Source of the DNA: JBBRDU01 sp038230335
Lineage (GTDB): Bacteria > Verrucomicrobiota > Verrucomicrobiia > Chthoniobacterales > UBA10450
Length of the DNA stretch: 64,000 bases
Assembly (NCBI GenBank): GCA_038230335.1
Contig: JBBRNL010000004.1
Coordinates: forward strand, 248,001-312,000
Direction: 5' to 3'
Part shown: piece after piece, positions 42,981 through 52,340 of the stretch
Layout of the letters: every line of letters starts with the position of its first letter
How positions within the stretch are numbered: the stretch's first letter is position 1
Program-made: the position numbers and the translations under genes
Notes under the pieces: model-generated
Told to the model about the DNA's origin: nothing
Database searches by the model: none
The model's input: the letters and a program-made list of their open reading frames with translations, nothing else

Positions 42981-43322
42981 CTAATCCTTCTTGGGCTTGG
43001 CATCGGCGCTCTTGGCCGGTGGATTGTTGCTAACAGCGTCTTTTGTGCCGGACGCTTTCGGAGTGCCGGAATCGGGGCTGGCCGGCGCATCTTTTTTCGC
43101 CCCCTCTTTATAAGACGAACTACGGTAGTCAGTAATGTAGAAGCCGGAACCTTTAAAAATCAGGCCCGCCCCTGTGCCCAGTAGCCGTTTCACTTTGCCG
43201 TGCCCCCATTTGACGCGTTGGCAGAGCTCCTTAGGGCACTCGCGGAACGCTTCGTCCTTCATGGACTGGGAGGCGTCGAAGTTCTTTCCGCACTTCTCGC
43301 AGTGATACTCGTAGGTGGGCAT
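42981..43322 (-). CDS. FmdB/CxxC zinc-ribbon regulatory-type protein
   Basis: 113 residues from the ATG at 43322 (MPTYEYHCEKCGKNFDASQSM), the standard FmdB start; the frame is open upstream to 43397 without conserved sequence. The ribbon is C8/C11 then ECPKELCQRVKWGHGKVKRLL, with FKGSGFYITDYRSSSYKEG, also typical. The second half is a Lys/Ala/Pro/Ser-rich tail. Members were named as regulators of formamidase genes but most have no proven role. Confidence 0.85.
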   Translation of the reverse strand: MPTYEYHCEKCGKNFDASQSMKDEAFRECPKELCQRVKWGHGKVKRLLGTGAGLIFKGSGFYITDYRSSSYKEGAKKDAPASPDSGTPKASGTKDAVSNNPPAKSADAKPKKD

Positions 43323-43457
43323 GACAATCGGAAAAACAAGCGCCGGAAAGGACGGGCCGAACTCTGCCCCAGCCCGGGCACAATTCAAGCCGGGCATGGG
43401 CCGGTTCCTTGACTTCCGCGGCTCAACACCGAAAGGTTTGTCCGGAAAAAGTCTCTT

Positions 43458-44072
43458 ATGTTTAGATCCATTTACCGTGTTCTCCCTCTCTCCGTTTTTG
43501 CCGGCGCAGCCCTGTTTCTAGCAGGCTGCGAAGAAGACGATCCTCGTTTCTCCGCCCAGACGCAGTATCTCGGGGGTGTTTACGGAAATGGTCCGACCAG
43601 CGGAGCACCGCAGGACACGGTCTCCTATTGGGACGGCGATAACATCGGCGGAAAACCGTCGGTCAAAATCAGTCTCTCCGAACAGCGCGCCTATTTTTAT
43701 AAAAATAATATGCTCGTTGGGATCTCACAGCTTTCCACCGGCCGCGAAGGTTTGGTCACTCCGTCGGGCCATTACAGCATCATCCAGAAGGATGTGACCC
43801 ACGTTTCGAGTCGATACGGCGATTACGTCGATGACGCGGGCAATGTGGTCATGCCAAATGTGGACGTCGAAAAGGATAAGAAGCCGCCGGGTGCCCACTA
43901 CAAAGGCGCACCCATGCCCTACTTCATGCGCATCACCGGCGGCGTCGGCATGCACGCCGGTTACCTCCCGGGATATCCCGCGTCCCATGGTTGCATCCGC
44001 ATGCCTGAGTTCATGGCGGAGAACTTCTTTAAGTCCGTCTCGACCGGGACACCGGTCACGATTACTAACTAG
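43458..44072 (+). CDS. L,D-transpeptidase lipoprotein (YkuD domain)
   Basis: 204 residues. Lipoprotein signal with lipobox L21-A-G-C24, so anchored in a membrane facing the periplasm. The YkuD domain (about 66-204) has the catalytic motif H166 (GVGMHAGYLPG) and S-H177-G-C179-I-R (PASHGCIRMP), with C179 the nucleophile. It would make 3-3 cross-links or attach proteins to peptidoglycan, independent of beta-lactam-sensitive PBPs. It diverges from the FmdB gene and lies 57 bp upstream of mfd. Confidence 0.92.
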   Translation: MFRSIYRVLPLSVFAGAALFLAGCEEDDPRFSAQTQYLGGVYGNGPTSGAPQDTVSYWDGDNIGGKPSVKISLSEQRAYFYKNNMLVGISQLSTGREGLVTPSGHYSIIQKDVTHVSSRYGDYVDDAGNVVMPNVDVEKDKKPPGAHYKGAPMPYFMRITGGVGMHAGYLPGYPASHGCIRMPEFMAENFFKSVSTGTPVTITN

Positions 44073-44129
44073 AGTCCGCTCCGCAGAGGACAATTCGACC
44101 TTTGCCGCGTTTCGGCGCACAGGTTAGCG

Positions 44130-47100
44130 GTGGAGAACAATGTCGATCTGCTGACGCGCGCCGCGAAGACCCCGGGTATCGCGGCAAAGCTTGGCCAGGC
44201 GGACAAAGGCAAGTGGCCCGTGCTTTTTTCGCACGTGCTCGGATCCGCTCAACCGTTCCTCCTCGCCGCCATTGCCCGCCATCTGGCCAAACCAATCTGG
44301 GTCCTGTGTCCCAGCGTTCGGGCGCAGGAATTATTTTACGAAACGCTGGTGAACTGGTTGCCCTCGGCCGACTTTCTTCCGGAAGCGGAATTCGCGGCCG
44401 TCGAAAATATCCTGCCGGATCCGGAAATCACGGCCGAGCGTCTCGCCCTGCTTGCGAAAATTGATCAGCGTACGGGTGTCAGTGTGGTCGTCGCCACTCG
44501 AGCCAGCCTCGATCAGGCTGCGCCCAAAGCGGGCACCGTCCGCTCGGCTTCTCTTTCGCTTCGCCGCGGTCTCCCGGTCGGTCTGGAAGCGCTGCTCGAA
44601 AAGCTGGCCGGCGCCGGGTATCATCGGGTTCCTCAGGTCAATGCACGCGGCCAGTTTGCCGTGCGCGGGGGGATTGTTGATCTTTATTCGTGGCAATCTC
44701 CCCTGCCGGTTCGAATCGAGTTCTTCGGGGACGATATTGAGTCCTTGCGCGAGTTCGATATCGATACGCAAACGTCCGTGCAGGACCTGGCGAATATTGA
44801 AGTGCTGCTCGGCGCACCGGACGAGCAGTCCGGCCGGATTCGTGACTACATTTCTCGGGACGATTTAATCGCAGAGATCGAGCCTGAGACCGCCGCCGAT
44901 GATTCGCATATTGCCATCAGCGAAAGCTGGATCGAGCAGGGACCAGAAGATTTCAGCGGCGCCTTTCAGGATTCGGAAGTCGGCGAGTTCGCCGTCGGCG
45001 ATTTCATGCTGGCCGAGGCGAAGCGAACCCAATTCGTAGCGCGACTGAAGGAATGGCAACGGCAGGAGGCCCGCATCGTCATTTACTTCCAGACCGAAGG
45101 TGAGATCGAGCGATTCCGGGAGATCCTGGGCCATTCAGCCACGTTGGAAGGGATCGACCTGGTGGAGGGAAGCCTGCCACGCGGCTTCTGTTTTCCCGCG
45201 GCCAATCTGGTCGTTCTTTCGGCCGCCGAACTCTTCGGAAGATTTGCCCAACACACCGTGCGCCGTCTGCAGAGGCGCGATCGTCTGACGCGAAACCGCA
45301 CCCAGATTGATTTCAGCGAACTGCACGAAGGCGACTATATCGTCCACCTCGAGCACGGAGTCGGGCGATTCAGCGGTCTCGTTAGGCTGCCGGCCCCAAA
45401 TCAGACAGCGGGCGTGGAAAAAGAAGTCCTGGCCCTGGAGTTCGCCGACGAGGCGAAACTGTATGTGCCGCTCGAGCAGGCGTACCTCGTTTCTCGCTAT
45501 GTCGGCGTGGGCAAAAAGAACCCGCCGCTCAGCTCCTTGGCCGATGCCCGTTGGGCTCGAGCCAAGCGAACCGCCTCTGCCTCCATCTTCGATTACGCCG
45601 GCAAGATGTTGTCGCTTCAGGCAGAACGAGAAACGCAACTGGGACATGCCTTCGGACCCGACACCAAGTGGCAGGCCGAATTCGAGCATTCCTTCCCGTT
45701 CCGGGAGACGCCCGACCAGCAAAAAGCCATTACAGATACCAAGATGGACATGGAGCGGGCCCGTTCCATGGATCGCCTGATTTGCGGCGACGTCGGTTTT
45801 GGCAAGACGGAGGTCGCGATTCGCGCCGCTTTCAAGGCGGTCATGGAAGGAAAGCAAGTCGCCATGCTCGCGCCCACCACCGTTCTCGCCCAACAGCACT
45901 TCGACACTTTCCGCCAGCGCATGCTCGACTATCCGGTGCGCATCGAAATGCTGAGCCGGTTCCGCTCGCCCAGCGAACAACGTAAGGTGCTCAAATTACT
46001 TCGCGAAGGCGGAGTGGAAATCGTGATCGGCACACATCGGATCATTTCGGGTGATGTTACTTTCAAGGATCTTGGCCTCGTCATCATCGACGAGGAGCAA
46101 CGCTTCGGCGTCGTGCACAAAGAGAAATTCAAGGAGCTTTTCAAACTGGTCGACGTCCTGACGCTGTCGGCCACACCCATCCCCCGGACATTGTATCTGT
46201 CCCTCGTCGGCGTGAAAGACATGTCCACCATCGAGACGCCGCCGCTCAATCGCCTGCCGGTCGAGACGGTCGTCTGCGGATACGACGAACGGATCATTCG
46301 GGACGCGATCAACCGCGAGCTGGAGCGACAGGGGCAGATTTTCTTTTTGCACAATCGCGTGCAGAGCATCCAGCGCATGCGAGACAAGATTGCCGAACTC
46401 TGCCCGGGGGCGCGCGTTGACATCGGCCACGGCCAAATGGACGCGGATGAACTGGAAGCGGTCATGGAGCGGTTCGTCGCCGGGAAGATCGATGTCCTCG
46501 TCTGCACCACGATCATCGAGAGCGGTCTCGATATCCCCAATGCGAACACGATCATCATCGATCGCGCCGATCGATTCGGTCTGGCCGATCTCTATCAACT
46601 GCGGGGTCGCGTCGGCCGGGCCGAGCACAAGGCGTACGCCTATCTCCTGCTTCCGCGCGAGATGATGTCGGTGGGCGCGGCCCGCAAACGAATCAACGCG
46701 ATCAAACAGTACAGTTCACTGGGGGCCGGTTTTCGCATCGCCATGCGCGATCTCGAGATTCGCGGCGCCGGGAGCATTCTCGGGACCGCGCAAAGCGGGC
46801 ACATCGCGGCGGTTGGTTTCGATCTCTATTGCCAACTCCTGAAGCAGGCGGTTGCGCAATTGAAGGGCGAGAAAGCCAGCTTCCGGCTCGAGGTTGACGC
46901 GCGCCTCGATTTTGTCGCAACGAACGAAGCGGCCTTTCCTCCCCACGGCCCCGAAGAAAAAGTGCCGGCGTTTATTCCGACGAGCTATATCCACGACACC
47001 ATCCTGCGCATCCAAGCCTACCGGAATCTGGCCGAAATCACGACCCACGAACAGCTGCACGGGCTGCGGCGCGATTGGCGCGACCGTTTCGGAAAGGCGG

Positions 47101-47306
47101 CGCCAGCCATTGACAATTTGTTCCTTCTGACCGAAATCAAGCTCGCCGCCGCCAAAGCGAATTTGAGTCGCGTCGAAGTGCGCGACGGCAAATTGATGCT
47201 GACCCGGCGAGGGGATTTTATACTTGTGGGTGGCAAATTCCCTCGTTTAGTTGCCCGTAGAATCGAACAGCTTGCCGAGGTCCTGTGTCTAATCAGGACA
47301 TTGTAA
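44130..47306 (+). CDS. mfd: Transcription-repair coupling factor Mfd
   Basis: Removes RNA polymerase stalled at lesions and recruits UvrA. 1058 residues, about 90 fewer than the 1148 of E. coli, mainly in the N-terminal UvrB-like part. Start is a GTG at 44130 (MENNVDLLTRAAK). Domains in order: N-terminal damage-linked module, RNA-polymerase-interacting domain (YIVHLEHGVGRFSGL, KLYVPLEQAYLVSRYVG), DNA translocase with Walker A GDVGFGKTE (about 553), DEEQRFGV (about 654), TTIIESGLDIPNANTIIID, GRVGRAEHKAYAYLL, and a C-terminal TRCF domain. surA-like follows at 4 bp. Confidence 0.97.
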   Translation: MENNVDLLTRAAKTPGIAAKLGQADKGKWPVLFSHVLGSAQPFLLAAIARHLAKPIWVLCPSVRAQELFYETLVNWLPSADFLPEAEFAAVENILPDPEITAERLALLAKIDQRTGVSVVVATRASLDQAAPKAGTVRSASLSLRRGLPVGLEALLEKLAGAGYHRVPQVNARGQFAVRGGIVDLYSWQSPLPVRIEFFGDDIESLREFDIDTQTSVQDLANIEVLLGAPDEQSGRIRDYISRDDLIAEIEPETAADDSHIAISESWIEQGPEDFSGAFQDSEVGEFAVGDFMLAEAKRTQFVARLKEWQRQEARIVIYFQTEGEIERFREILGHSATLEGIDLVEGSLPRGFCFPAANLVVLSAAELFGRFAQHTVRRLQRRDRLTRNRTQIDFSELHEGDYIVHLEHGVGRFSGLVRLPAPNQTAGVEKEVLALEFADEAKLYVPLEQAYLVSRYVGVGKKNPPLSSLADARWARAKRTASASIFDYAGKMLSLQAERETQLGHAFGPDTKWQAEFEHSFPFRETPDQQKAITDTKMDMERARSMDRLICGDVGFGKTEVAIRAAFKAVMEGKQVAMLAPTTVLAQQHFDTFRQRMLDYPVRIEMLSRFRSPSEQRKVLKLLREGGVEIVIGTHRIISGDVTFKDLGLVIIDEEQRFGVVHKEKFKELFKLVDVLTLSATPIPRTLYLSLVGVKDMSTIETPPLNRLPVETVVCGYDERIIRDAINRELERQGQIFFLHNRVQSIQRMRDKIAELCPGARVDIGHGQMDADELEAVMERFVAGKIDVLVCTTIIESGLDIPNANTIIIDRADRFGLADLYQLRGRVGRAEHKAYAYLLLPREMMSVGAARKRINAIKQYSSLGAGFRIAMRDLEIRGAGSILGTAQSGHIAAVGFDLYCQLLKQAVAQLKGEKASFRLEVDARLDFVATNEAAFPPHGPEEKVPAFIPTSYIHDTILRIQAYRNLAEITTHEQLHGLRRDWRDRFGKAAPAIDNLFLLTEIKLAAAKANLSRVEVRDGKLMLTRRGDFILVGGKFPRLVARRIEQLAEVLCLIRTL

Positions 47307-47310
47307 CCAA

Positions 47311-48294
47311 ATGATCGTTCGTCTCATTTTTATCACACTCATCGGCGCGATCATGTTGCCGCTGTCGCCCCTCTGTTTCGCCGCCTACGGTCAGAACACT
47401 GAGGTGATTGACGGCATCGCCGCAGTCGTAAACGGCGATATCATTACCTATTCCCAGGTTCGTGCGCTCGTCGTGCCGCGGGAGAAGCAGCTGCGCTCCC
47501 AGTTTACCGGCGAAGAGCTGGTTAAGAGAGTGAAGGAAACGCGAGAGCTCGCGCTGAAAGATCTGATCGATCGTCAGCTCATCATCCAAGCCTTTAAGAA
47601 GGAAAGCTATCAGATTCCCGACCATTACGTAGACCAGCGCATGCACGAAATCATCCAGGAGAATTTCGGCGGAGATCGGAACACGTTCATTAAAACTCTC
47701 GAAGCACAGAACTACACGCTGGGTGAGTTCAAGCGGATGGAGACGGAGCGAATGATCGTGCAGGCCATGCGCAGCAAGAACGTGAAGCATGAGGCGGTCG
47801 CCTCACCCATCAAGATCGATGAGTATTATAAGGCGCATCACGACGAGTTTACGGCCAAGCAGCAGGTTAAACTTCGCATGATCATGATTCCGGCGCACGC
47901 CAACGATGGCAACGCGGCCGGCCAGAAATCGATGGCCGAGGAAATTCTCAGCAAGCTCTCCAGCGGCGCCCAGTTTGATCGCATGGCGCAAATCTATTCG
48001 GAAGACAGCTCGCGCGATCTGGGAGGCGACTGGGGCTGGATCGAGCGGAAGACGCTCGCCCCGCCGCTCGAAAAAGTGGTGTTTAATCTTCCCGTGGGAC
48101 GCGTCAGCAATATCGTCGAATTTAGCGGCAATTTTTACATCCTAAAAGTGGAAGAGAAAAAAGGCGGCAGCACGCGTTCGCTCGCTTCCGTGCGGGATGA
48201 AATCGAGAAAAAACTTTTGCAGACGGAAGCGCAAGACCTGCAGGAGAAGTGGCTGGCCAGCCTTCGCTCCAAAGCCTACATCCGCACGTTTTAG
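47311..48294 (+). CDS. surA: SurA-type periplasmic peptidyl-prolyl isomerase/chaperone
   Basis: 327 residues. A signal peptide ends near FAAYG, followed by an N-terminal SurA chaperone domain (IDGIAAVVNGDIITYSQVRALV, RELALKDLIDRQLIIQAF) and one parvulin domain (about 188-290: VKLRMIMIPAHAND, GAQFDRMAQIYSEDSSRDLGGDWGW, SNIVEFSGNFYILKVEEKK). E. coli SurA has two parvulin domains; this has one. Helps outer-membrane proteins such as the barrel and secretin here. Four bp after mfd, and before pdxA, the same order of surA and pdxA as in E. coli. Confidence 0.88.
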   Translation: MIVRLIFITLIGAIMLPLSPLCFAAYGQNTEVIDGIAAVVNGDIITYSQVRALVVPREKQLRSQFTGEELVKRVKETRELALKDLIDRQLIIQAFKKESYQIPDHYVDQRMHEIIQENFGGDRNTFIKTLEAQNYTLGEFKRMETERMIVQAMRSKNVKHEAVASPIKIDEYYKAHHDEFTAKQQVKLRMIMIPAHANDGNAAGQKSMAEEILSKLSSGAQFDRMAQIYSEDSSRDLGGDWGWIERKTLAPPLEKVVFNLPVGRVSNIVEFSGNFYILKVEEKKGGSTRSLASVRDEIEKKLLQTEAQDLQEKWLASLRSKAYIRTF

Positions 48295-48301
48295 TGGTCG
48301 G

Positions 48302-48320
48302 GACGCCGCGCTGCGGCGTC
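48302..48320. repeat. Palindromic repeat GACGCCGCGCTGCGGCGTC
   Basis: Perfect 8-bp stem around GCT, 7 bp after the surA stop. It is the same word as the ends of the element at 24476-24617. It may also act as a stem at the surA mRNA end, but no T-run follows. Confidence 0.7.
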
Positions 48321-48387
48321 AACGCATCCCGGCGTCCGTCCGCGCGCCATGACTTGCCCTCCGGCAAGCCCTTGCTCACAATGGCCT

Positions 48388-49275
48388 ATGCCGCTGCGCG
48401 TGGGAATTACGTTGGGTGATGTCGCCGGGATTGGCCCCGAGATAGCCCGCGCCGCTCTCGACTCGAAACTGCTATCGCCCAAAGCCGATTACAAAATAAT
48501 CGGTCGCTACCCTGACTGCATCCCGGGTCAGCCTTCTCCCAACACAGCGCGCGCCGCCGCCGCCGCCTTGGAAGAAGCGGTCATTCTGGCCCGGCGCGGA
48601 GAGCTCGACGCCATCGTGACCGGCCCGGTTCACAAGGCGGCCATGTACGAAATCGGGTTCAAGTTTCCCGGCCAAACTGAGTTTTTTGCTGATCGGTGCG
48701 GCGTCCAAAACTTCGCCATGCTTCTGACCGGAGGCAGCCTGACGGTCGCGCTCGTTACCATTCATATCCCGCTGCGCGAAGTTCCGAATGCGCTCAAGCA
48801 ATCGGAGATCGTTCGCGTTGGTCGACTTCTCCAGGATTTCCTCAAGCTGCGTTCGATTGAATCGCCCAGGATCGCGGTGGCCGGCTTGAACCCTCACGCC
48901 GGCGAGTCTGGTCAGATCGGCCGCGAAGAAATTGAAATTATTGCGCCCGCCGTGGCCCAATTGGCGGAAGCGGCCGGAGCCTCCGCTGCCTTCGAGGGTC
49001 CGGTTTCTTCGGATACCGTATTTCATCGCGCGGCGATCGGTCAGTTCGACGCCGTCCTTTGCATGTATCACGACCAAGGGCTCATCCCTTTAAAGCTGCA
49101 TTCATTTCACAGCGGCGTGAATGTCACCCTTGGGCTCCCTTTTCCGCGGACGAGTCCAGATCACGGAACGGCTTTGAGCATCGCCGGGAAAGGAATTGCG
49201 CGACCCGATAGCATGATCGCGGCGGTTAATCTTTCGGTCGAACTAGCGGAAGCAAGAGCGGGTCACGGCCGATGA
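48388..49275 (+). CDS. pdxA: 4-hydroxythreonine-4-phosphate dehydrogenase PdxA
   Basis: NAD-dependent step of DXP-dependent vitamin B6 synthesis. 295 residues from the ATG at 48388 (MPLRVGITLGDVAGIGPEI), about 30 fewer than E. coli. Conserved pieces: IVTGPVHKAAMYEIGFKFPGQTEFFA, the metal-binding histidines in VTIHIPLREVPNAL, NPHAGESGQIGREE and MYHDQGLIPLKLHSF, and GVNVTLGLPFPRTSPDHGTAL. The frame is open 39 bp further upstream, without conservation. Stop overlaps the next start by 4 bp. Confidence 0.94.
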   Translation: MPLRVGITLGDVAGIGPEIARAALDSKLLSPKADYKIIGRYPDCIPGQPSPNTARAAAAALEEAVILARRGELDAIVTGPVHKAAMYEIGFKFPGQTEFFADRCGVQNFAMLLTGGSLTVALVTIHIPLREVPNALKQSEIVRVGRLLQDFLKLRSIESPRIAVAGLNPHAGESGQIGREEIEIIAPAVAQLAEAAGASAAFEGPVSSDTVFHRAAIGQFDAVLCMYHDQGLIPLKLHSFHSGVNVTLGLPFPRTSPDHGTALSIAGKGIARPDSMIAAVNLSVELAEARAGHGR

Positions 49276-49901
49276 AAAGGATCCTGCCATCACACCTGCT
49301 GTTGCTGCTCATCGTGGTGGTAGTTTTCGTGTGGTCGGGCTGGCAACCGTACGATCGTTTCACCTGGTATCTTGAGGTCTTTCCCGGCGTGGTCGGCTTA
49401 ATCATCCTGGCCGCCACTTACCGTCGATTCCGGTTCACCTCGCTCTGCTACGTCCTCATCGCGGCTCACATTTGCATTCTTTGTGTGGGCGGCCATTACA
49501 CTTACGCGCGCGTTCCGCTCTTCGATTGGCTGCGGCCCGTATTTCACTGGCAGCACAATCACTACGATCGCCTCGGCCATTTCGCGCAAGGTTTAGTCCC
49601 AGCGATCATTACCCGTGAAATTCTCCTGCGCCTTGGAGTGGTGACGCGCCGGAAATGGATTCCATTTCTCACTTTGTCCGTTTGTCTCGGGATCAGTGCT
49701 TTCTATGAGTTAGTCGAGTGGTGGACGGCTCTCTCCAGCGGCAGCGCGGCCACCGCATTTCTAGGTACCCAGGGAGATATCTGGGACACGCAGGAAGACA
49801 TGTTCATGGCATTAATCGGCGCCACCTGTGCTCTTCTTTTCCTCGGTGTGATCCATGACCGGGCCATCGCGCGCATGACCAGACCGCCCGAAAACGTATG
49901 A
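49272..49901 (+). CDS. YjdF/DUF2238 family membrane protein
   Basis: 209 residues with about six membrane segments (LLLLLIVVVVFVWSG, VFPGVVGLIILAATY, LCYVLIAAHICILCVGG). Conserved loop motifs: HYTYARVPLF, NHYDRLGHFAQGL, SAFYELVEWW and GTQGDIWDTQEDMFMALIG, all features of DUF2238. Function unknown; the conserved His/Asp/Glu residues in the membrane suggest an ion or small-molecule role. It overlaps pdxA and the next permease by 4 bp each. Confidence 0.88.
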   Translation: MKRILPSHLLLLLIVVVVFVWSGWQPYDRFTWYLEVFPGVVGLIILAATYRRFRFTSLCYVLIAAHICILCVGGHYTYARVPLFDWLRPVFHWQHNHYDRLGHFAQGLVPAIITREILLRLGVVTRRKWIPFLTLSVCLGISAFYELVEWWTALSSGSAATAFLGTQGDIWDTQEDMFMALIGATCALLFLGVIHDRAIARMTRPPENV

Positions 49902-50704
49902 GATTCGCGAAATATCTTTCGGTCTTCAATATAGGACTCCAGAACACGTTCGTTTACCGCTGGAATTATTTTCTGCGGGCCTTGTTTGGATTGATCCCCC
50001 TGGCCGGCACCGTCTTTCTGTGGCGGGCCGTTTTCAACGAGCGCGGCGGGAGCCTGCATGGTTACGATTACGGATCGATGATCTACTACTATCTGCTGAC
50101 CATACTGGTCAGCAATCTGGTCACACCGGCGGAAGACGAATGGCAAATTGCGGCCGACATTCGTGAAGGGCAGATCAATTCTTTCCTGACGAAACCAGTC
50201 AGTTATCTAGGCTACCGGTTCAGCATCTTTTTAAGCGGCCGGCTCGTTTACACGTTCGTCACCCTGCCGCCCATCGCTCTGATCTTTCTTTATTACCGGC
50301 ACTACCTCGTCATGCCTGAGCACGGCATGACCTCCGTCTACGCTTGCATCTCCATGTTGATGGCTGCGTTCATGCAATTCTTCATCACCTATTCGCTCGC
50401 CATGATGGCCTTCTGGATTCTGGAAATCTCGACCATCATCTTTATCGTTTATTCCTTCGAATATTTCCTCGGCGGACAGATGTTTCCCATTGATATCATG
50501 CCCGCCGGCATCCAGGCCGTCATGAAGTGGCTTCCGTTTTATTATGAGCTCTTCTGTCCGATTGCCATTTTTACGGAACGTTTGCGCGGTCCCGCTCTCT
50601 TTCAGGCGCTTGCCATCCAGGCAGGATGGATGCTCGTCACGTGGGCCGCGGCCAATCTCATGTGGCGAAAAGGACTTGGACACTACCAGGCGGTCGGAGG
50701 TTAG
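49898..50704 (+). CDS. ABC-2 family transporter permease (first of two)
   Basis: 268 residues, six membrane segments. It begins MRFAKYLSVFNIGLQNTFVYRWNYFLRALFG and includes NLVTPAEDEWQIAADIREGQINSFLTKPVSYLGYRF, typical of the uncharacterised COG4587-type permease that normally forms a unit with an ATPase and a second permease of COG3694 type. No ATPase for this class is adjacent. The probable partner permease lies at 54389-55183, past four minus-strand genes. Substrate unknown. Confidence 0.82.
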   Translation: MRFAKYLSVFNIGLQNTFVYRWNYFLRALFGLIPLAGTVFLWRAVFNERGGSLHGYDYGSMIYYYLLTILVSNLVTPAEDEWQIAADIREGQINSFLTKPVSYLGYRFSIFLSGRLVYTFVTLPPIALIFLYYRHYLVMPEHGMTSVYACISMLMAAFMQFFITYSLAMMAFWILEISTIIFIVYSFEYFLGGQMFPIDIMPAGIQAVMKWLPFYYELFCPIAIFTERLRGPALFQALAIQAGWMLVTWAAANLMWRKGLGHYQAVGG

Positions 50705-50710
50705 GCCGTC

Positions 50711-51070
50711 CTAGCCCTTCTCGGTGGGCAACCCGGCTGCCTTCCACGCTTTGAAGCCGCCGGCCATTGATCGCACATTCTTGTAGCCCATCTTTTGCAA
50801 ACTCTCCGTCGCCAGGGCCGAACGTCCGCCGCCGCCGCAGTGGCATATGATCAAGGCATTCAGGTCCGGAACCTCCTCCTCAATCTCCACCTCAATCATG
50901 CCTCGACTCAGATGAACCGAGCCGGGCGCATGTTCCTCGTCCCATTCATCCTTCTCTCTCACATCCACGAGCACGGCCGCACCGCTCTTCGACTGAACCG
51001 CCGCCTCTTCCGGCGAAATTTCGGTGATGTTCTTTTTCGCTTCGGCGACAAGATTCTGAAAACCATCCAT
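50711..51070 (-). CDS. Rhodanese-domain protein
   Basis: 119 residues from the ATG at 51070 (MDGFQNLVAEAKKN); the frame is open to 51229 but that part overlaps the FtsX-type gene. A single rhodanese domain: VLVDVREKDEWDEEHAPGSVHLS, catalytic C78 in ICHCGGGGRSA, and LQKMGYKNVRSMAGGFKAWKAAGLP. It carries sulfur as a persulfide in sulfur transfer or detoxification. It follows the exporter genes on the same strand by 52 bp and converges on the ABC-2 permease. Confidence 0.92.
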   Translation of the reverse strand: MDGFQNLVAEAKKNITEISPEEAAVQSKSGAAVLVDVREKDEWDEEHAPGSVHLSRGMIEVEIEEEVPDLNALIICHCGGGGRSALATESLQKMGYKNVRSMAGGFKAWKAAGLPTEKG

Positions 51071-51122
51071 CTCTGAGCATCCGTTAACCGGATGCAAGAT
51101 CAAGCGACAGAGCGCCCGCCGC

Positions 51123-52340
51123 TTATTCGTAACGTAACGCCTCGATCGGATCGAGGCGGGAAGCCTCGCGCGCCGGATAGAATCCGAAGAACACGCCCAC
51201 GGCCGCGCTGAAAAGGAAGGCCACTGCAATCGAAGTCAGTGAAATGAGCGTGGGCCAACTGGCGTAGATGGACAGAAGTTTGGAGGCACCGATCCCCAAT
51301 GCGATCCCGATCAGGCCACCCACGGAACTGAGTGCCACCGCTTCGATCAAAAATTGCGTGAGAATATCCCGGCCGTGCGCGCCCACCGCGAGACGAACGC
51401 CAATTTCACGCGTCCGTTCCGTCACACTGACCAGCATGATGTTCATGATTCCAATCCCGCCGACCACGAGCGACACTCCCGCGATGGCACCGAGCAGAAG
51501 AGTCATCACTTTCGTTGTAGCCGTGGCTGTATCCGCAATGTCCTGCTGTGTGCGGACCGTGAAATCATCGTCCCTTCCGGGCCGGATATTGTGGCGCTGC
51601 CGCAGCAGCGAAATAACTTCCTGCTGCGCGGCATTAATTTCCGCGGCGCTCCCAACTTGCAGGTTGATCGCACGCAAGGTCGTTCCGCCGGCCACGCGCT
51701 TCATCGCACTCGTGAATGGCATCACGACTACGTCATCCTGGTCGGGACCCTGCGTGCTAAAACCCTTGGGGGTCAAGACGCCGGTCACGGTAAACGGAAC
51801 ATTTTTGATCCGTAATACCTGGCCTAACGGATCCTCGTTGCCATAGATCTGCCGCGCCGTCGTCTGGCCGATCACACAAACCTTGTTCGTGCTGCGAACA
51901 TCCTGCGCGGTGAAGGGGGCCCCATCCGCCAGCGGCCATTGCCGGATGTCAAAATAGTCGGCCGACTCGCCCAATACCACGGTCGACCAGTTTTGATTGC
52001 CCGCCGCGACCTGCGTGATCGTCCTGATCTCTTCACTCACTCCCGTCACCTCCGCGACCTCCCTCCGGATTGCGTCCGCATCTTCAATCTTGAGCGTGCC
52101 CGCTCCGCCCCAGCCCGTGCGGATCCCGCTCGAGGTGGTGCTTCCAGACGAAATAATAATGACGTTTTGCCCAAGACTCGCTATTTGCGCTTCGACCTGC
52201 GCTTTCGCGCCGTTGCCAATTCCGACCATGGCGATGACGGCACCCACTCCAATAATAATCCCGAGCGCCGTCAGGACAGACCGCATCTTGTTTCGGCGCA
52301 AAGCGCGAAAGGCAACATTGACGGTAGATCCAACTCTCAT
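51123..52340 (-). CDS. MacB-type ABC transporter permease (FtsX fold)
   Basis: 405 residues: a membrane segment, a periplasmic MacB_PCD domain (about 40-250), and three C-terminal segments of the FtsX domain (SLVVGGIGIMNIMLVSVTERTREIGVRLAVGA). In E. coli MacB the ATPase and permease are one chain; here they are separate genes that overlap by 4 bp. The complex with the ATPase and the MacA-like protein exports a substrate such as a macrolide, peptide or lipoprotein across the periplasm; the substrate is not given by sequence. Confidence 0.92.
   Translation of the reverse strand: MRVGSTVNVAFRALRRNKMRSVLTALGIIIGVGAVIAMVGIGNGAKAQVEAQIASLGQNVIIISSGSTTSSGIRTGWGGAGTLKIEDADAIRREVAEVTGVSEEIRTITQVAAGNQNWSTVVLGESADYFDIRQWPLADGAPFTAQDVRSTNKVCVIGQTTARQIYGNEDPLGQVLRIKNVPFTVTGVLTPKGFSTQGPDQDDVVVMPFTSAMKRVAGGTTLRAINLQVGSAAEINAAQQEVISLLRQRHNIRPGRDDDFTVRTQQDIADTATATTKVMTLLLGAIAGVSLVVGGIGIMNIMLVSVTERTREIGVRLAVGAHGRDILTQFLIEAVALSSVGGLIGIALGIGASKLLSIYASWPTLISLTSIAVAFLFSAAVGVFFGFYPAREASRLDPIEALRYE

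Noticed and set aside
45135..45980. 281-codon minus-strand frame inside mfd
   Set aside because: Antisense to conserved Mfd RNA-polymerase and translocase motifs.
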